Source: Gonocerus acuteangulatus (taxonomy: Eukaryota > Arthropoda > Insecta > Hemiptera > Coreidae). Taken from it: a stretch of DNA of 64,000 bases. The number at the start of each line of letters is the position of its first letter. Within the stretch, counting starts at the first letter, position 1. The stretch spans positions 119,458,015 to 119,522,014 of the forward strand of contig OX328123.1 in the NCBI GenBank assembly GCA_946811695.1, given 5' to 3'. A program made the translations under genes and the position numbers. A model generated the notes under the pieces. The model did no database searches. It had not been told where the DNA came from and was given only the letters and a program-made list of their open reading frames with translations. Shown piece after piece: positions 33,498-44,919 of this stretch.

Positions 33498-33558
<61 letters not shown>
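33498..33558. repeat. Poly-A tract (61 A)
   Basis: Homopolymer between the left arm and the inner foldback. It could be a retroposon tail, but no body was recognised. Confidence 0.85.
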
Positions 33559-33561
<3 letters not shown>

Positions 33562-33610
33562 TATTATTTTGAAGTTAATATAAGTATATAGGTATATAGG
33601 TGCTAAACAG

Positions 33611-33830
33611 ATACCTTGTTTGTCAGTTTTGTAGTTTATATTGTTTTTGTTTAGGTTTATGTGTACACATTCGGAGATCTGTAGTCTTTTTTTTGTTTCG
33701 TTCTGTAGAAAGAATTACCGTGTCGTCGAAGTTCTACAGAACGAAACAAAAAAATACTACAGATCTCCGAATGTGTACACATAAACCTAAACAAAAACAA
33801 TATAAACTACAAAACTGACAAACAAGGTAT
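33611..33830. repeat. Foldback with 100-bp arms and a 21-base loop
   Basis: 33611-33710 (ATACCTTGTTTGTCAG onward) is almost exactly inverted at 33732-33830, with a few mismatches near the T run at 33686. It has the form of a small foldback transposon or a folded-back copy. Open frames on either strand mirror each other and are not genes. Confidence 0.85.
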
Positions 33831-33839
33831 TTCTCCTAT

Positions 33840-34265
33840 GTAAGCTAATATTTTTCAAAAACTCTCCCGACCTCCCACCTAGTATTTTCCCATGCCCCTC
33901 GTGTATCCTTCCATTAACACCTTTCTGTCCTTTCCTGTCATAAAATGTCATAAACAGGCCTTTGATCCCTACCGACCTCCCACCACCTGGTTTGTTTCCG
34001 TTTCATTTACCCTAGTAGATTCCTTTTTTCTTAGACACTTCCACAATGGTTACTTAACTGTCAACATTGGTCTTCCTCTGCCTCCAGGCATTTCCATAGG
34101 TATGCAGTATCTTATCTGTTTGTTACTGTTAGCACCTATATACCTATATACTTATATTAACTTCAATATAATAGCCTTTTTTCTTCTTTTTTTTTTGTTT
34201 GTTGTTTCTTCTGATTTTCATTCTACTCATTCTAAGAATTTTAGACCAAATTATTCTTTTATAAT
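33840..34265. other. Centre of the inverted repeat, no gene recognised
   Basis: Somewhat GC-richer sequence present only once. An open frame at 33892-34272 shows no domain I can name. Confidence 0.4.
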
Positions 34266-34351
34266 AAATTAATTAATTGTATTTATAGTTCTGTTACTTA
34301 TCTCTATTATAAACTTTTTTTTGTATTAATTTCTGTTTTTCTTGTCAATTT

Positions 34352-34392
34352 AGCTGACGAAGGCTACCAATGAGTAGCCGAAACGTCCAAAA
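34352..34392 (+). ncRNA. Hammerhead-ribozyme-like motif (right arm)
   Basis: Inverted twin of 33306-33346: CTGACGA at 34354-34360, unpaired A, GGCTAC/GTAGCC stem II (34362-34379), GAAA at 34380-34383, then CGTC. The core is unchanged between arms. Confidence 0.55.
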
Positions 34393-34959
34393 TATAGATT
34401 TTTTAAAACAAAAATCATATTGAGGTTTCTTTAGCCGAAGCCCAACCATTCCATCTTTACTTATCTCCTCGACGGCTAACTATCTAATCATCATAATGTA
34501 GTAATCGTAATCAAATCATTCAGTATTCGCCCGAAGGAAAAATACAAGAATGACTTATCAAGTGAAAAGAATACGTTATTTTTAACAAAACTTCTATTAA
34601 AAATGTCCAATAAGCAACAATCAGTGAGATATATCAAGGAATGGTTGGGATTCGGCTCAGAAAAACTCTCAAATTTCCGGAAAAATCTATATTTTCTTCC
34701 CTGAATACTATCTATTCGTTGATTTATTATCACCTGCTTTCCATGTTTAAGGCTAAGTTTTTTATTCCCTTTTTCCTCATAAAACGGTTCATTAATCAAC
34801 ATGAAAACCTGAAATATAAGATTTTTACTGTATAATATTCCTATCCTACTGGCGGGTGCGCTCCGGCTTTTTATAATCAGGAAAAATTATACATACAAAA
34901 TTAGTATCAAAAATCAAATTAAAACTAAACATTTTTTATAACTATTTAGCAGGACAAAA

Positions 34960-35318
34960 ATCATATTTAGGTTTCTTAAGCCGAATCCCAACCATTCCAT
35001 CTTTACGTGAGTACTACATTGTTTACAAGGAATGAAAACAGATAAATATCACCAAGGAAGGGTGTTAAGAGAGTAAAGATATAAAATGAACGCGTAAATG
35101 TGTCCAAAAACTATTTTTTTAAGACCCCAATAAACTTATACGACTTAAAAAATAAAGCCCTAAGAGACAATAAGGACTTGAGAATCGTCCTCGGATTCCT
35201 ATGGAATGGAGATGGGCTCGGGCACTCTTCAGGGAATATCGATCATATTTTAATGTAGCCTTTGGCCGCTGGAAAAAGAAGGGGAGGTCAGAATTCCTAC
35301 TCTTTTTTCCAAGCCCCT
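34960..35318. other. No recognisable gene
   Basis: Begins with a short partial repeat of the TTCGGCT...CCATCTTTAC word from the arms. Otherwise nothing recognised. Confidence 0.45.
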
Positions 35319-35322
35319 GCTT

Positions 35323-35335
35323 GGGGGGGGGGGGG
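35323..35335. repeat. Poly-G run (13 G)
   Basis: Homopolymer. Confidence 0.85.
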
Positions 35336-35339
35336 TGGA

Positions 35340-35785
35340 TTGGGCTGAAAGAACCCCCCAACCTCTCTTCCCTACCCTAATCCCGCAAATTGCGTTCTGT
35401 TCAAAAGTGCCTGTCTCCAGGCAGCCTTTAGTAATTGACTGAGACTTGAGAATAGGTCCCTTTTCGTTCCGACCGCCTAACCAATCCATAAGTATAGAAA
35501 TGGGCAGCTTGCACAATGTTATCAGGCCAATGATAAGACTCTTTACTATTAGGGAACATGTTTCCTGATGAAATAGGTTCATCATCCTATCTAACTCGAG
35601 AGTTCTTATTCCATCGAATTCGGCCACTCCAATTTTCGCATTTTAGTTTCTGGTTACCAAAGCATTTCCAATGGAGGCATGGTAAAATTCAGTAATATTA
35701 TGTATAGCATTTTAAATTCATTCAAATCATCATAATCAATGGTACCATTGATTATGTAGATGTACATCTATGTATTACAAAAAAT
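35340..35785. other. No recognisable gene
   Basis: Nothing recognised. Confidence 0.5.
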
Positions 35786-35789
35786 CATA

Positions 35790-35905
35790 CATGATGCAGC
35801 GGGGAATCTTCTCACCGGGCCTGGAATCAGAAAAATCCTTGCTGCAGGTGAGACTCCAACCCCCATCTCCCGTCTAAGAATACAAGGCGTTATCCACTAG
35901 AACGT
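35790..35905 (-). mobile_element. tRNA-related SINE, family D
   Basis: On the minus strand an A-box-like CGTTCTAGTGGATAACGCC and a B-box-like GGGGGTTGGAGTCTC lie in tRNA spacing, similar to 27333-27407. The body includes CAGCAAGGATTTTTCTG, distantly like the CTCGCTGCACCG word of the SINE at 31405-31584. Confidence 0.55.
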
Positions 35906-35909
35906 GGGG

Positions 35910-36283
35910 AAACACTCTCTCAAGAGATACTTTTGCAATTTACTAAAATATCGGGTGAAAGGATTTTATTGTGTTGTAACAATTACGTATTAATTCCTTA
36001 TTGTTAAAAACTATTGTTCTCTAACTACTGATGCCAATCTGAAATATCAGAAACCTTTTATTATTATTAACAAAAACAAAAATATAATAAGTCAATTATA
36101 ACTGAATGACTCTCGCTTGAACTCCATTGGAATAAGGAAGACTTAAAGTCATAATCAGTAAAGATAATTGAATATCGTATTATAAGTTTTCATTGAAAAC
36201 CAGAGTTCCGTAGAGTCTTAAATGATTTTGTTCTATTTATCATTTTTGAACCTATTACTTAATATTTATTTTTGACTTTTATA
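35910..36283. other. No recognisable gene
   Basis: AT-rich, nothing recognised. Confidence 0.5.
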
Positions 36284-36284
36284 T

Positions 36285-36550
36285 GGAGACGAGGTTATCT
36301 AAGTGGTAGAGCACTGGACTAATATGCTGGAGGACCTGAGTTCAAATCCCGAGAAAGCGCTAAAGATTTTTAACTTCTCTTGTCTTCGTTCGTGGGTTAG
36401 ATTCGGCCTACTTGACGGTCCCTAGGCCAACCCAGCCTGATAGGGAAATTAGGCGGCGGGATTATAATACTGACAACACTATCTCCATAAAGTGCCACAA
36501 GTTCTTGAATCAGATGCCTCTTCAGTATCGGCCCCCGTGATCTATTATGG
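36285..36550 (+). mobile_element. tRNA-related SINE, family B
   Basis: The head 36287-36362 has A-box-like GGTTATCTAAGTGGTAGAGC and B-box-like GAGTTCAAATCCC with a tRNA-like centre (CTGGACTAATATGC). The body follows with GGTTAGATTCGG, CCCTAGGCC, TAATACTGAC and CTATCTCC, then a T-rich end. The body is also found without a head at 4133-4345. The head's acceptor stem does not pair convincingly, so I reject a tRNA gene. Confidence 0.7.
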
Positions 36551-36554
36551 GATT

Positions 36555-37125
36555 GATTTTCTTTTCTTTTTTGACTTATTGCAAATTTATTATAAGTAAA
36601 GCTAATGGTTCAATGGTGTGTTACATCTCAACCCTCTTATCTGATATATAAGTCAGTATATTATAATAAACGATAGAGGTTTACATTTTTCTTTTACTTC
36701 TCTTGATTCAAGAGTCATCCTCGTGATCTTATAGCTTAGTTAGATGAAGAGATATTATGGTAGAATCTGAAGCACTCTTCAGATACACTGACGATATGTT
36801 ATAGTTAATAACAACAAGCGCTTGAAAATAATTTTATTGTTTTGAATAAACCACAGTATGCTGTAATGTCCTCCTTTCGTTTTTTTCTTATTTCATGATT
36901 GTTACTATTTCATAAAATAGACAAAGTTGTACCATTTTTTTTGAAAATGAAAAACGCATCAGGCCTATGCTGGCAGTAAAATGTTGGGAACTTATGGATA
37001 ACCCATACTGGAAATCTGTGATATCTATAAATAGACATTAAAGAAAAAAGAAAAAAAAAAAAAAAAAAAAAGATATTTTTAACAACTGCTTGCATTTAGT
37101 CCAGATTGGAAGTGATGCTTATGGA
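36555..37125. other. No recognisable gene
   Basis: AT-rich with an A run at 37050-37070. Confidence 0.5.
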
Positions 37126-37127
37126 TC

Positions 37128-37235
37128 TCCCCCCCCCCCCCCTCCTCTTTGCCTCCCCACTCTCCCCCCTCTCTCTCTCTCTCTCCTCCCCCTCTTTCTC
37201 CCGTTATCACCCTCTCTCCCGCTTTCTTTCCCACT
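37128..37235. repeat. Poly-C and CT-rich tract
   Basis: A 14-base C run followed by CCTCTC-type low complexity. Overlapping open frames are composition artefacts. Confidence 0.8.
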
Positions 37236-37239
37236 CAGT

Positions 37240-37698
37240 TTGGCCGAAAAGTGTCTATTCTCAAAAAGCTGTAGTGGGTTTGCTAGAAAAAAGTTCATGC
37301 TAGAAAAAAGTTACTTAGATAAAAGTTGTAGTAAATTAACCTTCATATAAAATTACTTTCGCTAAATCCAACCATTTCTGTGATATATTAACAAAAAACA
37401 CTCACAAAACAAATATTTGTGTTTTTTTGGCTGTCAGAGGTTCTCCCGGTGTCGGCCATGTTGGATAACTTGGTTTTTGATATTCGTACTAAAAATATTG
37501 TAAACCAATTTTTTTTTAATTCTACATATTATGTACAATTTAAAAAAAAAACTCTTCTACTCTTATTTTGCAAAGTAGAATGTATTTATTGACTGGACTG
37601 ATTGTTCTAGTTGTTCGAAAGTTACTAAATGCCTAGAGAAAAAAGACGGATACAACGAAGTCACAGTTGTTTTAGGATGAATTTGGCTCCACTCCGAA
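37240..37698. other. No recognisable gene
   Basis: Nothing recognised. Confidence 0.5.
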
Positions 37699-37699
37699 A

Positions 37700-38481
37700 C
37701 TCCAAAGCCTGATTTATTTATTTATTGGCATTCCGCTTTATGGCGATGTACACCTTACATTTTATATAGGTAGTTATTACAAACAATGCATATACAAACA
37801 CACACACACACACACACACACACGTCATATATACATATTACTAAATTACATTATATCAGCTTATTGTCTACATATTTACATATTTACATTACATTATACT
37901 TAACACAAGTTTGTTTTTATTATTTACGCACATATATACATACACAGATAATATTAGATTGCTTGATTTTAAATTAAGTTTATTTACATTATGTTTGCAC
38001 ATCAGTCTTTTTACATTTGCATCTTAGGAAAATCAGTATGGATCAGAAGGTAGATGAATTATCTGCCTTCGGTGGGATATTCATGTCTCTATAGGACACT
38101 ATGGTAACGAAATATTAAGCTGCGTTCAAATGAGTTCGTATAATCCATTGTTGTGTGGGTAATGTAGTATAGAGTCTATGTGTTGGCTATCTTCACTTAA
38201 CAACTCGCATAAGTTGTAGGGTAAGTTCAGGTGACATCGTCTCATGCATTCTGTGAGTAAGTGTTACTGTATGTTTGATAGAACGGAGTTTATTTTCTGT
38301 TAGTTGTGTCCACGAATTTTGCCAGAATAATATTATAATGTCTCTTGTTCTGTTTGTCCTGTCTTGGTGGGTTAGTCTTGTTATTTCTACGTTTGTTTGT
38401 TCAGTAGCTGTTTTTGCATGAAAGTCGGCAAACGAACTTTTGCCTAAGTCTTCGTGGCCTGGTAGCCCTCCAAAGCCTGAT
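37700..38481 (-). mobile_element. 5'-truncated LINE (I-like) with 14-bp target duplication
   Basis: CTCCAAAGCCTGAT at 37700-37713 and 38468-38481 flanks a 754-bp insert. On the minus strand the insert starts in the middle of a LINE protein frame and ends with a TAAATAAATAAA tail (37714-37725). A (CA)n run at 37797-37823 lies in its 3' UTR. The perfect duplication and truncation are typical of target-primed reverse transcription. Confidence 0.8.
38115..38467 (-). pseudogene. LINE RNase H end and C-terminus, degenerate
   Basis: From 38467 leftward one frame reads LPGHEDLGKSSFADFHA, the G-x-E/D-KAD-type end of a LINE RNase H domain, then an FWQNSWTQLTENKL segment. The expected zinc-motif region is missing. 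In another frame the C-terminal end (LCELLSEDSQHIDSILH then NNGLYELI) is readable, similar in style to the end of the LINE fragments at 28631-29068. So there is an internal deletion and a frameshift. Its position relative to the zinc motif comes from known I-type LINE layout; the reading is by eye. Confidence 0.6.
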
Positions 38482-38741
38482 GTTCTCGCTATTTACTGTT
38501 GCTGTGGTTTTGGTGGTTGCGACAGGAAATAATTGCATTAAAACCTAATGAAGTGGCCATTCTGCATACAGATGATTCAAGTGAATCCAATTAATTACGA
38601 TCGAGATTATAATTGAGCTGATTAATTTATTTCCGACACACAAAATGAATATTTAATGTATCTCTCTCATTTAAACCGCTACGAGTGAACTTCATTACCA
38701 ACATCTTACATGCGATTATGTTGTTAAATCAAAACTTTGGT

Positions 38742-39325
38742 ATTATTTTATTTCCTTACTGGTTATCTATAGGTTAAGACCTTTTTTTTTAGCCATAATG
38801 GAATTTTATTTTAACGAAATGCCAACAACCCCCTTAACACTTTCAGGACCGATGGCTTCGAACAAAATGTCCATCAGGGCCCAAGTCTTTTTTTTTTGTA
38901 TACTTAATTTGGCAAACTTTTTTAAAAAAAAAAAAATAAGTGAATAAGCTTTTAAAATTACGTAATTTTAGTGGATTAATTAAATTTAAATTTTTAAATT
39001 AAAATGTCAAATACGCCACGATAGCGGGCCCGCAGAAGGATATTTTCGGGCGAATTCAGTATCATACGATACTAAACCCGCAAACCTAACCGGGAATACG
39101 TCATGGGGTCCCAAGTCAAATACGAAGCGTATAGAACAGGGCCCGGAGCAGCGGGATCGAAAGAAAACCAAGCTATCTGCTGACGCATATGCCACGACGC
39201 TGGGCCCGCAGAAGACATCTCTCTGACGCATATGCCACGACGTTGGGTCCGGACGTGTTAAGATTTGAACTCACGACCTCAGTCACGGAGTGCTCACACC
39301 TTAGCTTCCATAGCCGCCATGATTC
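38742..39325 (-). mobile_element. SINE family A copy split by a MITE
   Basis: 38742-38837 (GGTTATCTATAGGTT...TTTTAGCC) and 39258-39325 (GATTTGAACTCACGACC...CTTAGC...GCC) are the two parts of one minus-strand SINE like 13048-13240. The piggyBac-type MITE at 38838-39257 separates them. Confidence 0.65.
38838..39257. mobile_element. piggyBac-type MITE with TTAA duplication
   Basis: TTAA at 38834-38837 and 39258-39261. The ends CACTTTCAGGACCGATGG and the complement of GTTGGGTCCGGACGTG form imperfect terminal inverted repeats. TTAA duplication is diagnostic of piggyBac. Inside, CTGACGCATATGCCACGACG occurs twice (39179 and 39223) and the right half is unusually GC-rich. No transposase. Confidence 0.7.
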
Positions 39326-39329
39326 CTGT

Positions 39330-41360
39330 TTGGTATAAAATAAAAAAGGTTAACAACACAGATCTTTAGACATTGAAATTCTGTAAAGAAATGTTAAGTT
39401 ACCTAGTTAGGACTTCGAACTTAAACCCCATCCAAGACGACGAACACAGTCCCCAGGAGTGATTTTTCCCCTTTATATTGTTAATTTTTAATTATAAACA
39501 TATTTACTATGGAAATCACCTAATTCGAAAGTGAATTCACATAAATAAGATCATTGCACAGCGAGTGTGCAAATGGCTCTTCGGAAAAAAATTATTGCGA
39601 GAACCCTTAAATTTTGTTTTCCTTTACATTACAGATTTCATTAGTTCAAGAAAAATCATATTTCTTCGACCAGTTTACTGATAATTGCACATTGCTGTTA
39701 TTGCACACACATTGTGTAGGCCAGAAATCAATTGCACCCATGGTGTGTAATCTCGAATGGGTTAACACCATAGTCTATTAAAGATCCATTCAGAGCCTTA
39801 AACAAGAATAGTGAGGTGTTACTCTGCTGGATCTTACAACCATTTTAAGTAATCTGCTGGAATTTTATTGAGAGCTACTTTGCTTTTCTAGCTGTTTCTA
39901 TTTCAAGTAAATTATAACTTTCGATTGCTCATAATATCCCTGTCTCTAAAAGTAATTGTGTTTTTTTTTTCTTTCGAAATACAGAAAATGTATTCATCGT
40001 ATCGTGTATGGGATATTTTTGAGTAGTATTTAAGAATGAACAAGATTGGTCTACAAGTATAATTAGCAATTTGAAATATTTTTTATAATCGAATTTGCCA
40101 AAAACTAAAATATAGAGACTAGAGGTAAGTTGGAACAATAAAAATGTATTTGAATAACCATGATGAAAAAATATGCTAATGTAATTTTCGAAGAAGTAGG
40201 GTGGTGGGTTTCTTCTTGAAAATTAGGATTCCTGTATATGTTGAGGAGGGTTATTCAATTTATTGCACTGATTATTGTTTTGGTATTGGATAATTCTTAT
40301 AATATATACTCACATGATGCTGAAAAAAAAACAAAAAAAAACGATGCTTTAAGTTTCAGATATGTGTTAGAATATGCGAAATGTTTATAGACTGTATTCT
40401 AATATTTAGAATTAGGAATAAGTATTTCACGGAAACTGGATTAGATTTTCCTGGTTGTCGGATCTTTTTCTTTTATACTGCCGGGGGCCACCGTTATATT
40501 AATTACAACGAGAAATGAGCGGAGATTAAGTGTTTGTCGAAATTTAAAGTTTGACATGAGGTATTCATTTATTTCTATAAAGCAGGTTTGAACTTGGGAT
40601 AAGCTTAGAAAATGTCAACAAATTATGCTTAGAACGAGAGCCTGTTATATCCTTTGTAAGTGCGTGGAAAAGGGTAATAAATAAACGAAAATTGCTTACT
40701 TTGTTTTAAGTATTTTAATTGTTATTTTACTCTGTAAAGTAGCAATATTTTATTAGTGTATTTAGTTGACTTTAGGAGTGGGTTTATAGCCGTTTAGAAT
40801 TTTTGTATATACCAGTTCTTCTCTTCAACAGTTTCTGAAGCTTTAGTAGCAATGAATTCTGGCTTAAATTTATTGCCATTGGACACATGGAAAGAGTGGC
40901 TCGAGTCATTATAAGCTGTTCTATTTGTCGATTTAATGGGTGAAAATCACCTTTGAAACGTCACCACCAAAACAATTTGTATTTTATTTGAAATGTTTTA
41001 GGATCGTTGAATGAAATCAACCGCGAATTTTTTCTTATAAAAAGTGCTGACATATATCGCGCAATTTTTGTTTAATATTTTAAAAACTCTTACTCTAAGG
41101 TTTTTTGAAGGCTGTTTTTATATTTCAGAAATATATACCTGAGTTTTTTTCTTAATGATTATGCAATATATAACCTAATAAAGCTTATTTAATAGATTTT
41201 ACATATAAAAGGTGAAACGAATACACTTTACTCTTAAACAAATAGGTTTGAGTTGCAAGACTTAGTCAAAAAAGTTATGAATAGGAGCCTAGGAGTTCAT
41301 TTTAAAAAAATAAAATAAAATAAAACGTTTTACGACATAATAAAAAAAGCTGTATTGAAG
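39330..41360. other. No recognisable gene
   Basis: Two kilobases of AT-rich sequence without supported features. Confidence 0.5.
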
Positions 41361-41364
41361 GTAG

Positions 41365-42455
41365 AGTTTTCGGCTGATTTTCACCTCTTACATTGACCTG
41401 ATAGAACTTCAAAAAACACGTTTCCAAAATTTCTTTACGTATTACATAGTCGAAGAGCTGGTAACGCACGTTTAATGAAATGTTTTATGCACCTTGTCAT
41501 TTTGCTATAGTGCATCTCTTGGGTAGATAAGGAGGTTTGTATATATTGGCTAGACCTACCGTGGAATACCAGATACTACGCATAAGGGAAAGGCGCAAAA
41601 AAAAAGATGGTTGGTCCATGAAAAGTGTTGCATACAGAAACCAGCAATCTTTAATGTAAAATAAAGGCAATTTTACAATGAATAATAAATATGGCAGACA
41701 TTTTTAAGGGGGTTAACATGTAAAAACAAAAAAAAAAAAAAACAGATTTTTTAAAAATATTGAATGAAGTGTTTTATTCACGCTGCGCTTTAAAGACTGT
41801 CTTCAATAAACGTAATTGAAAACAATTACAAAAGGGCATCATCATGAAAATAAATGATGCCTATGATAGACTGCAACAAACTGCATGGAACCGTAAAAAT
41901 GAGTGAGAGCACCGATCATCTGGGCAATTGTGGTTGTTTTCTGCGATCTCATTGGGTCTTGGTCGGGTGATCTCTTTGCGCCTGTTCATTTTCATTCAAT
42001 CATAGGCAACATTTAATTTCGTGCTTGCTAATAATTAAACCCTACAAAAAGTGTCTGCTCTTCTGTAATTATTGTTATTGAATACGGTGCTTAAATTGCA
42101 GCGTGAATAAAACACTTCATTTAATATTAAAACAAAACTAATTCGGGGTTTACATGTTGACCCACTTGAAATTACCTGCTTAATTACTTATTTATTGTAA
42201 AATTGCCTTAATTTTACATTAAAGATTGTTGGCTTCTGAATAAAAGAGTTTTCTTGGACCAACTATATCTTTTGCACCTTTCCCCTTTGCGCAGTATCTG
42301 GCCTTCCACGGCAAGCCTAGCCAACACATGCGTACCTTCTTATCTACCCAAGAGATGCACCATAGCAAAACGGCCAAGGTGCATAAAACACTTCATTAAA
42401 CGTGCGTTACCAGGTCTTGGACTAACAGCATATCTAATAAAGAGGAAAATCGGTT
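41365..42455. mobile_element. Foldback element with arms of about 400 bp
   Basis: Left arm about 41365-41838 is inverted at about 42060-42455, sharing GGTAACGCACGTTTAATGAA, ATCTCTTGGGTAGATAAG and GAATAAAACACTTCAT (the last near the inner ends). Many mismatches and indels show it is older than the 48-50 kb foldback. The 220-bp spacer is unassigned and no transposase is recognised. Exact ends and target duplication are not clear. Confidence 0.7.
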
Positions 42456-42459
42456 AACT

Positions 42460-44250
42460 TGATCAATTGGGTTAGTTTCCTTTCTTGTGGAAAAGTATGA
42501 ATGATTGACAAGTGCAACTATTCTCAACAATATAGTTCACTGTCCTTGTGGATAGTTTGATGTAAACGCAGATGCTATTCATCGGTCAGCCTTTGTTGCT
42601 ATGGAATTTCCTTCCAAAGACGATGGTATTGTTTCTGATTGGGCTTTCCTTCAAGACTGACTGATTGAATGACACGAGGAAGAGATTGAGCACTGAGTGA
42701 ACTAATCAATACAAAGACCATATGCTAATGAGACTGAGAAACAGCCACGCCCTTTGTCAGCTACAACTAATTACAGTTTGATTCTATTTTACTTCAATTT
42801 TATTTAAATTTATTTTTATTATTAATACTAATTTTATTATTAATTATTCTTTTTAATAATTATGTGATAAAAATTGTATTTAATTATCTTGTAAAATGAA
42901 TGAATTAATAACACACAGGTCCAATTCTTGAAGAATGTCCTTAAAATAACCTATATATATATATACATATATATGGAACCGGGAGGGTGAAACGGGCTCC
43001 GCTCCAAGGGCACCTCAGGCTTTGCGAGTTACTCTCTCGCATGGGTAAAGAGTCTCTGATAAAGCTAGTTTGTAATTTTACACCTGATATCAGAAATGAA
43101 CTTAATTCGATTTGCGTGGGTTTGGTGTCAATAATATTTACCGAATACAATGTTTACACTTTGTACAAAGAGCTTTATTGATTGTCACACAATGCGTTAG
43201 CGAAATTGAACATAGTACAAGAGAGATGTGCGTGAATAGATTATTTGAACACATGGGTGCATGAAGTGTGTGAACATCGTGGACAGCTGTACTGTTAAAC
43301 AGGACCGAAGTGATAATACAGTGCCTACAGTATTAGGCCCCACTGACCGGTATTGATGTATATACGAGTAGAATACGCTTTCATACAGATGTTGCAATTA
43401 TGCACGCCGAAGTGGACGGAAATACACTACTTGTCTCTCAGTCTTCAACAATAATTCCATCATTACGATTATCATACTGTGCAGTTTCTCAATGAAGTTA
43501 CATTTATTGAGAGCTTACTAGCGAGTGATTTGCTCTATAAAACTATACCTATGCGAACAAATCCAACCATTGTGCAGCTCAATATAAACATGCGTAACAT
43601 AAAATAATAATAACAATATGCAATTCTGAGGAAAATTTCTTGAAAATAGAATAAAATCCAATTCTAGTGTAATTTGTGAAACTTAGAAGAGAAACTGTAA
43701 TTTTGTTTAGAAATTTCATGAAAAATGTAAGCACATATTCCCATGAAATCAAAGAAAAGCAAGATTGTGAGCTAGACCTCAAAAACTGACAGTATCCTAA
43801 GCGGAAATTACTCCTTCCTTCTCAACGTTTCCTCTAGGAACACACAATTAGAAATATGTTTCCTGATTAATTACTTTATTTTAATAAAATACTAATTTTA
43901 AAATTAAACCCAACCGTTAAATGCAATTTAAAAATATTTCTAACAATAAAAAATTGTTTCTCATTTTATGTATCCTGTTTCACTGACAAATACATTTTCC
44001 TACTATGAGAAATTACAAAAATAACAAGAAATAGAAACATAAGGCAAACACAAAGAGAACCATTCGAATATACGAAACCGACAACTTTAAAAGTCTTATG
44101 CAATTATTTCTTCGAATGTAACTGTCCCATCGAAAATTACTTTTTTTGTAGGAAACGTTTTTGTAAGGCATTTATTAAGCTTTCTATTGGCTGGTGTTAA
44201 TTTATCGCCATTTGCCAACCGTTTTAAATATATTTAAGAAAGTATACGAA
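42460..44250. other. No recognisable gene
   Basis: Short TA run at 42953-42974. Nothing else supported. Confidence 0.5.
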
Positions 44251-44254
44251 AATC

Positions 44255-44530
44255 CTAAAGCTGCTCGTGTCTGTTCATAAAACTATTTAATATGTTGGCT
44301 GAAGAGTTGGTAGCATGACGTAAAATGGCTCGCAGTTCTCGGACCGTTGTTGCCATTAGCCTACCAATGCTTTTCTTTTGGCCATAATCACTAGGCAGCC
44401 TAATGGAATTTCTTATGAAATGTCTACTTCTTTTTAAAGTTCGAACGATTTTCGATATTGTCCAATTTTTATCGCGTAATGTTTTAATCACGTCCTTTTC
44501 AGTCTCAGACAACACTTTTCCTGTAGACAT
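44255..44530 (-). pseudogene. Tc3-like transposase N-terminal domain fragment
   Basis: A 91-codon frame starting at ATG. Residues 1-60 (SETEKDVIKTLRDKNWTISK, then RTLKRSRHFIRNSI) match the first helix-turn-helix of Tc1/mariner (Tc3-type) transposases, and the following YGQKKSIGRLMATTVRELRAILR matches the GRP-type hinge and start of the second helix-turn-helix, which bind the terminal repeats. It stops at residue 91, and the DDE catalytic domain is not found to the left, so the copy is truncated. Possible terminal repeat near 44628 (GGCTGGCCTACAC) is weak. Confidence 0.7.
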
Positions 44531-44919
44531 TACTTAATCAGGTTTAATTAAACTCGCTGATTGGATTTATGAAGGCATTGTTCACTAAAACTGTTTCTAG
44601 ACCAGGATTTAGATAAGGACTGAGAGGCTGGCCTACACTTTTATCGCGCGTAAATATTTACGTTTCAGCTAATCCTAAAGCGGCCCCTACACGGTCAGTA
44701 ATAATGACATTACCTTATCAAAATGACAGTAATAATGATAGTGTAAGGTGGACAAAGTTGGAATGACGGACAGTAATGATGTGGATCCGGATTTTCTGAT
44801 CTTGGTTTTATCATTACTGAAAGTGGAGGGGATACTGTCATTAGTAATGATGGTGTTGGGAGCGCTACATCATAAATGCGTCATTACTCAGTCTATCTCG
44901 AGCTGTAACTAGATGAAAG

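Larger units (their letters stand above)
32800..34955. mobile_element. Inverted-repeat element with a hammerhead-like motif in each arm
   Basis: Left arm about 32800-33460, right arm about 34268-34955, highly similar. Both contain GCCGGAGCGCACCCGC-type sequence, a word block readable as INEPFYEEKGNKK, GGTTGGG-TTCGGCT, and a hammerhead-like motif. The right arm has about 45 extra bases near 34575-34625. The centre (33460-34268) holds an A tract and a separate 100-bp-armed foldback. The layout, inverted copies with the motif facing outward, resembles the PLE pair at 51-53.4 kb, but no GIY-YIG or RT sequence is recognisable. Confidence 0.7.

Noticed and set aside
33892..34272. 126-codon frame as a membrane protein
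   Set aside because: Hydrophobicity comes from T-rich composition. There is no family feature, and it sits inside a repeat structure.
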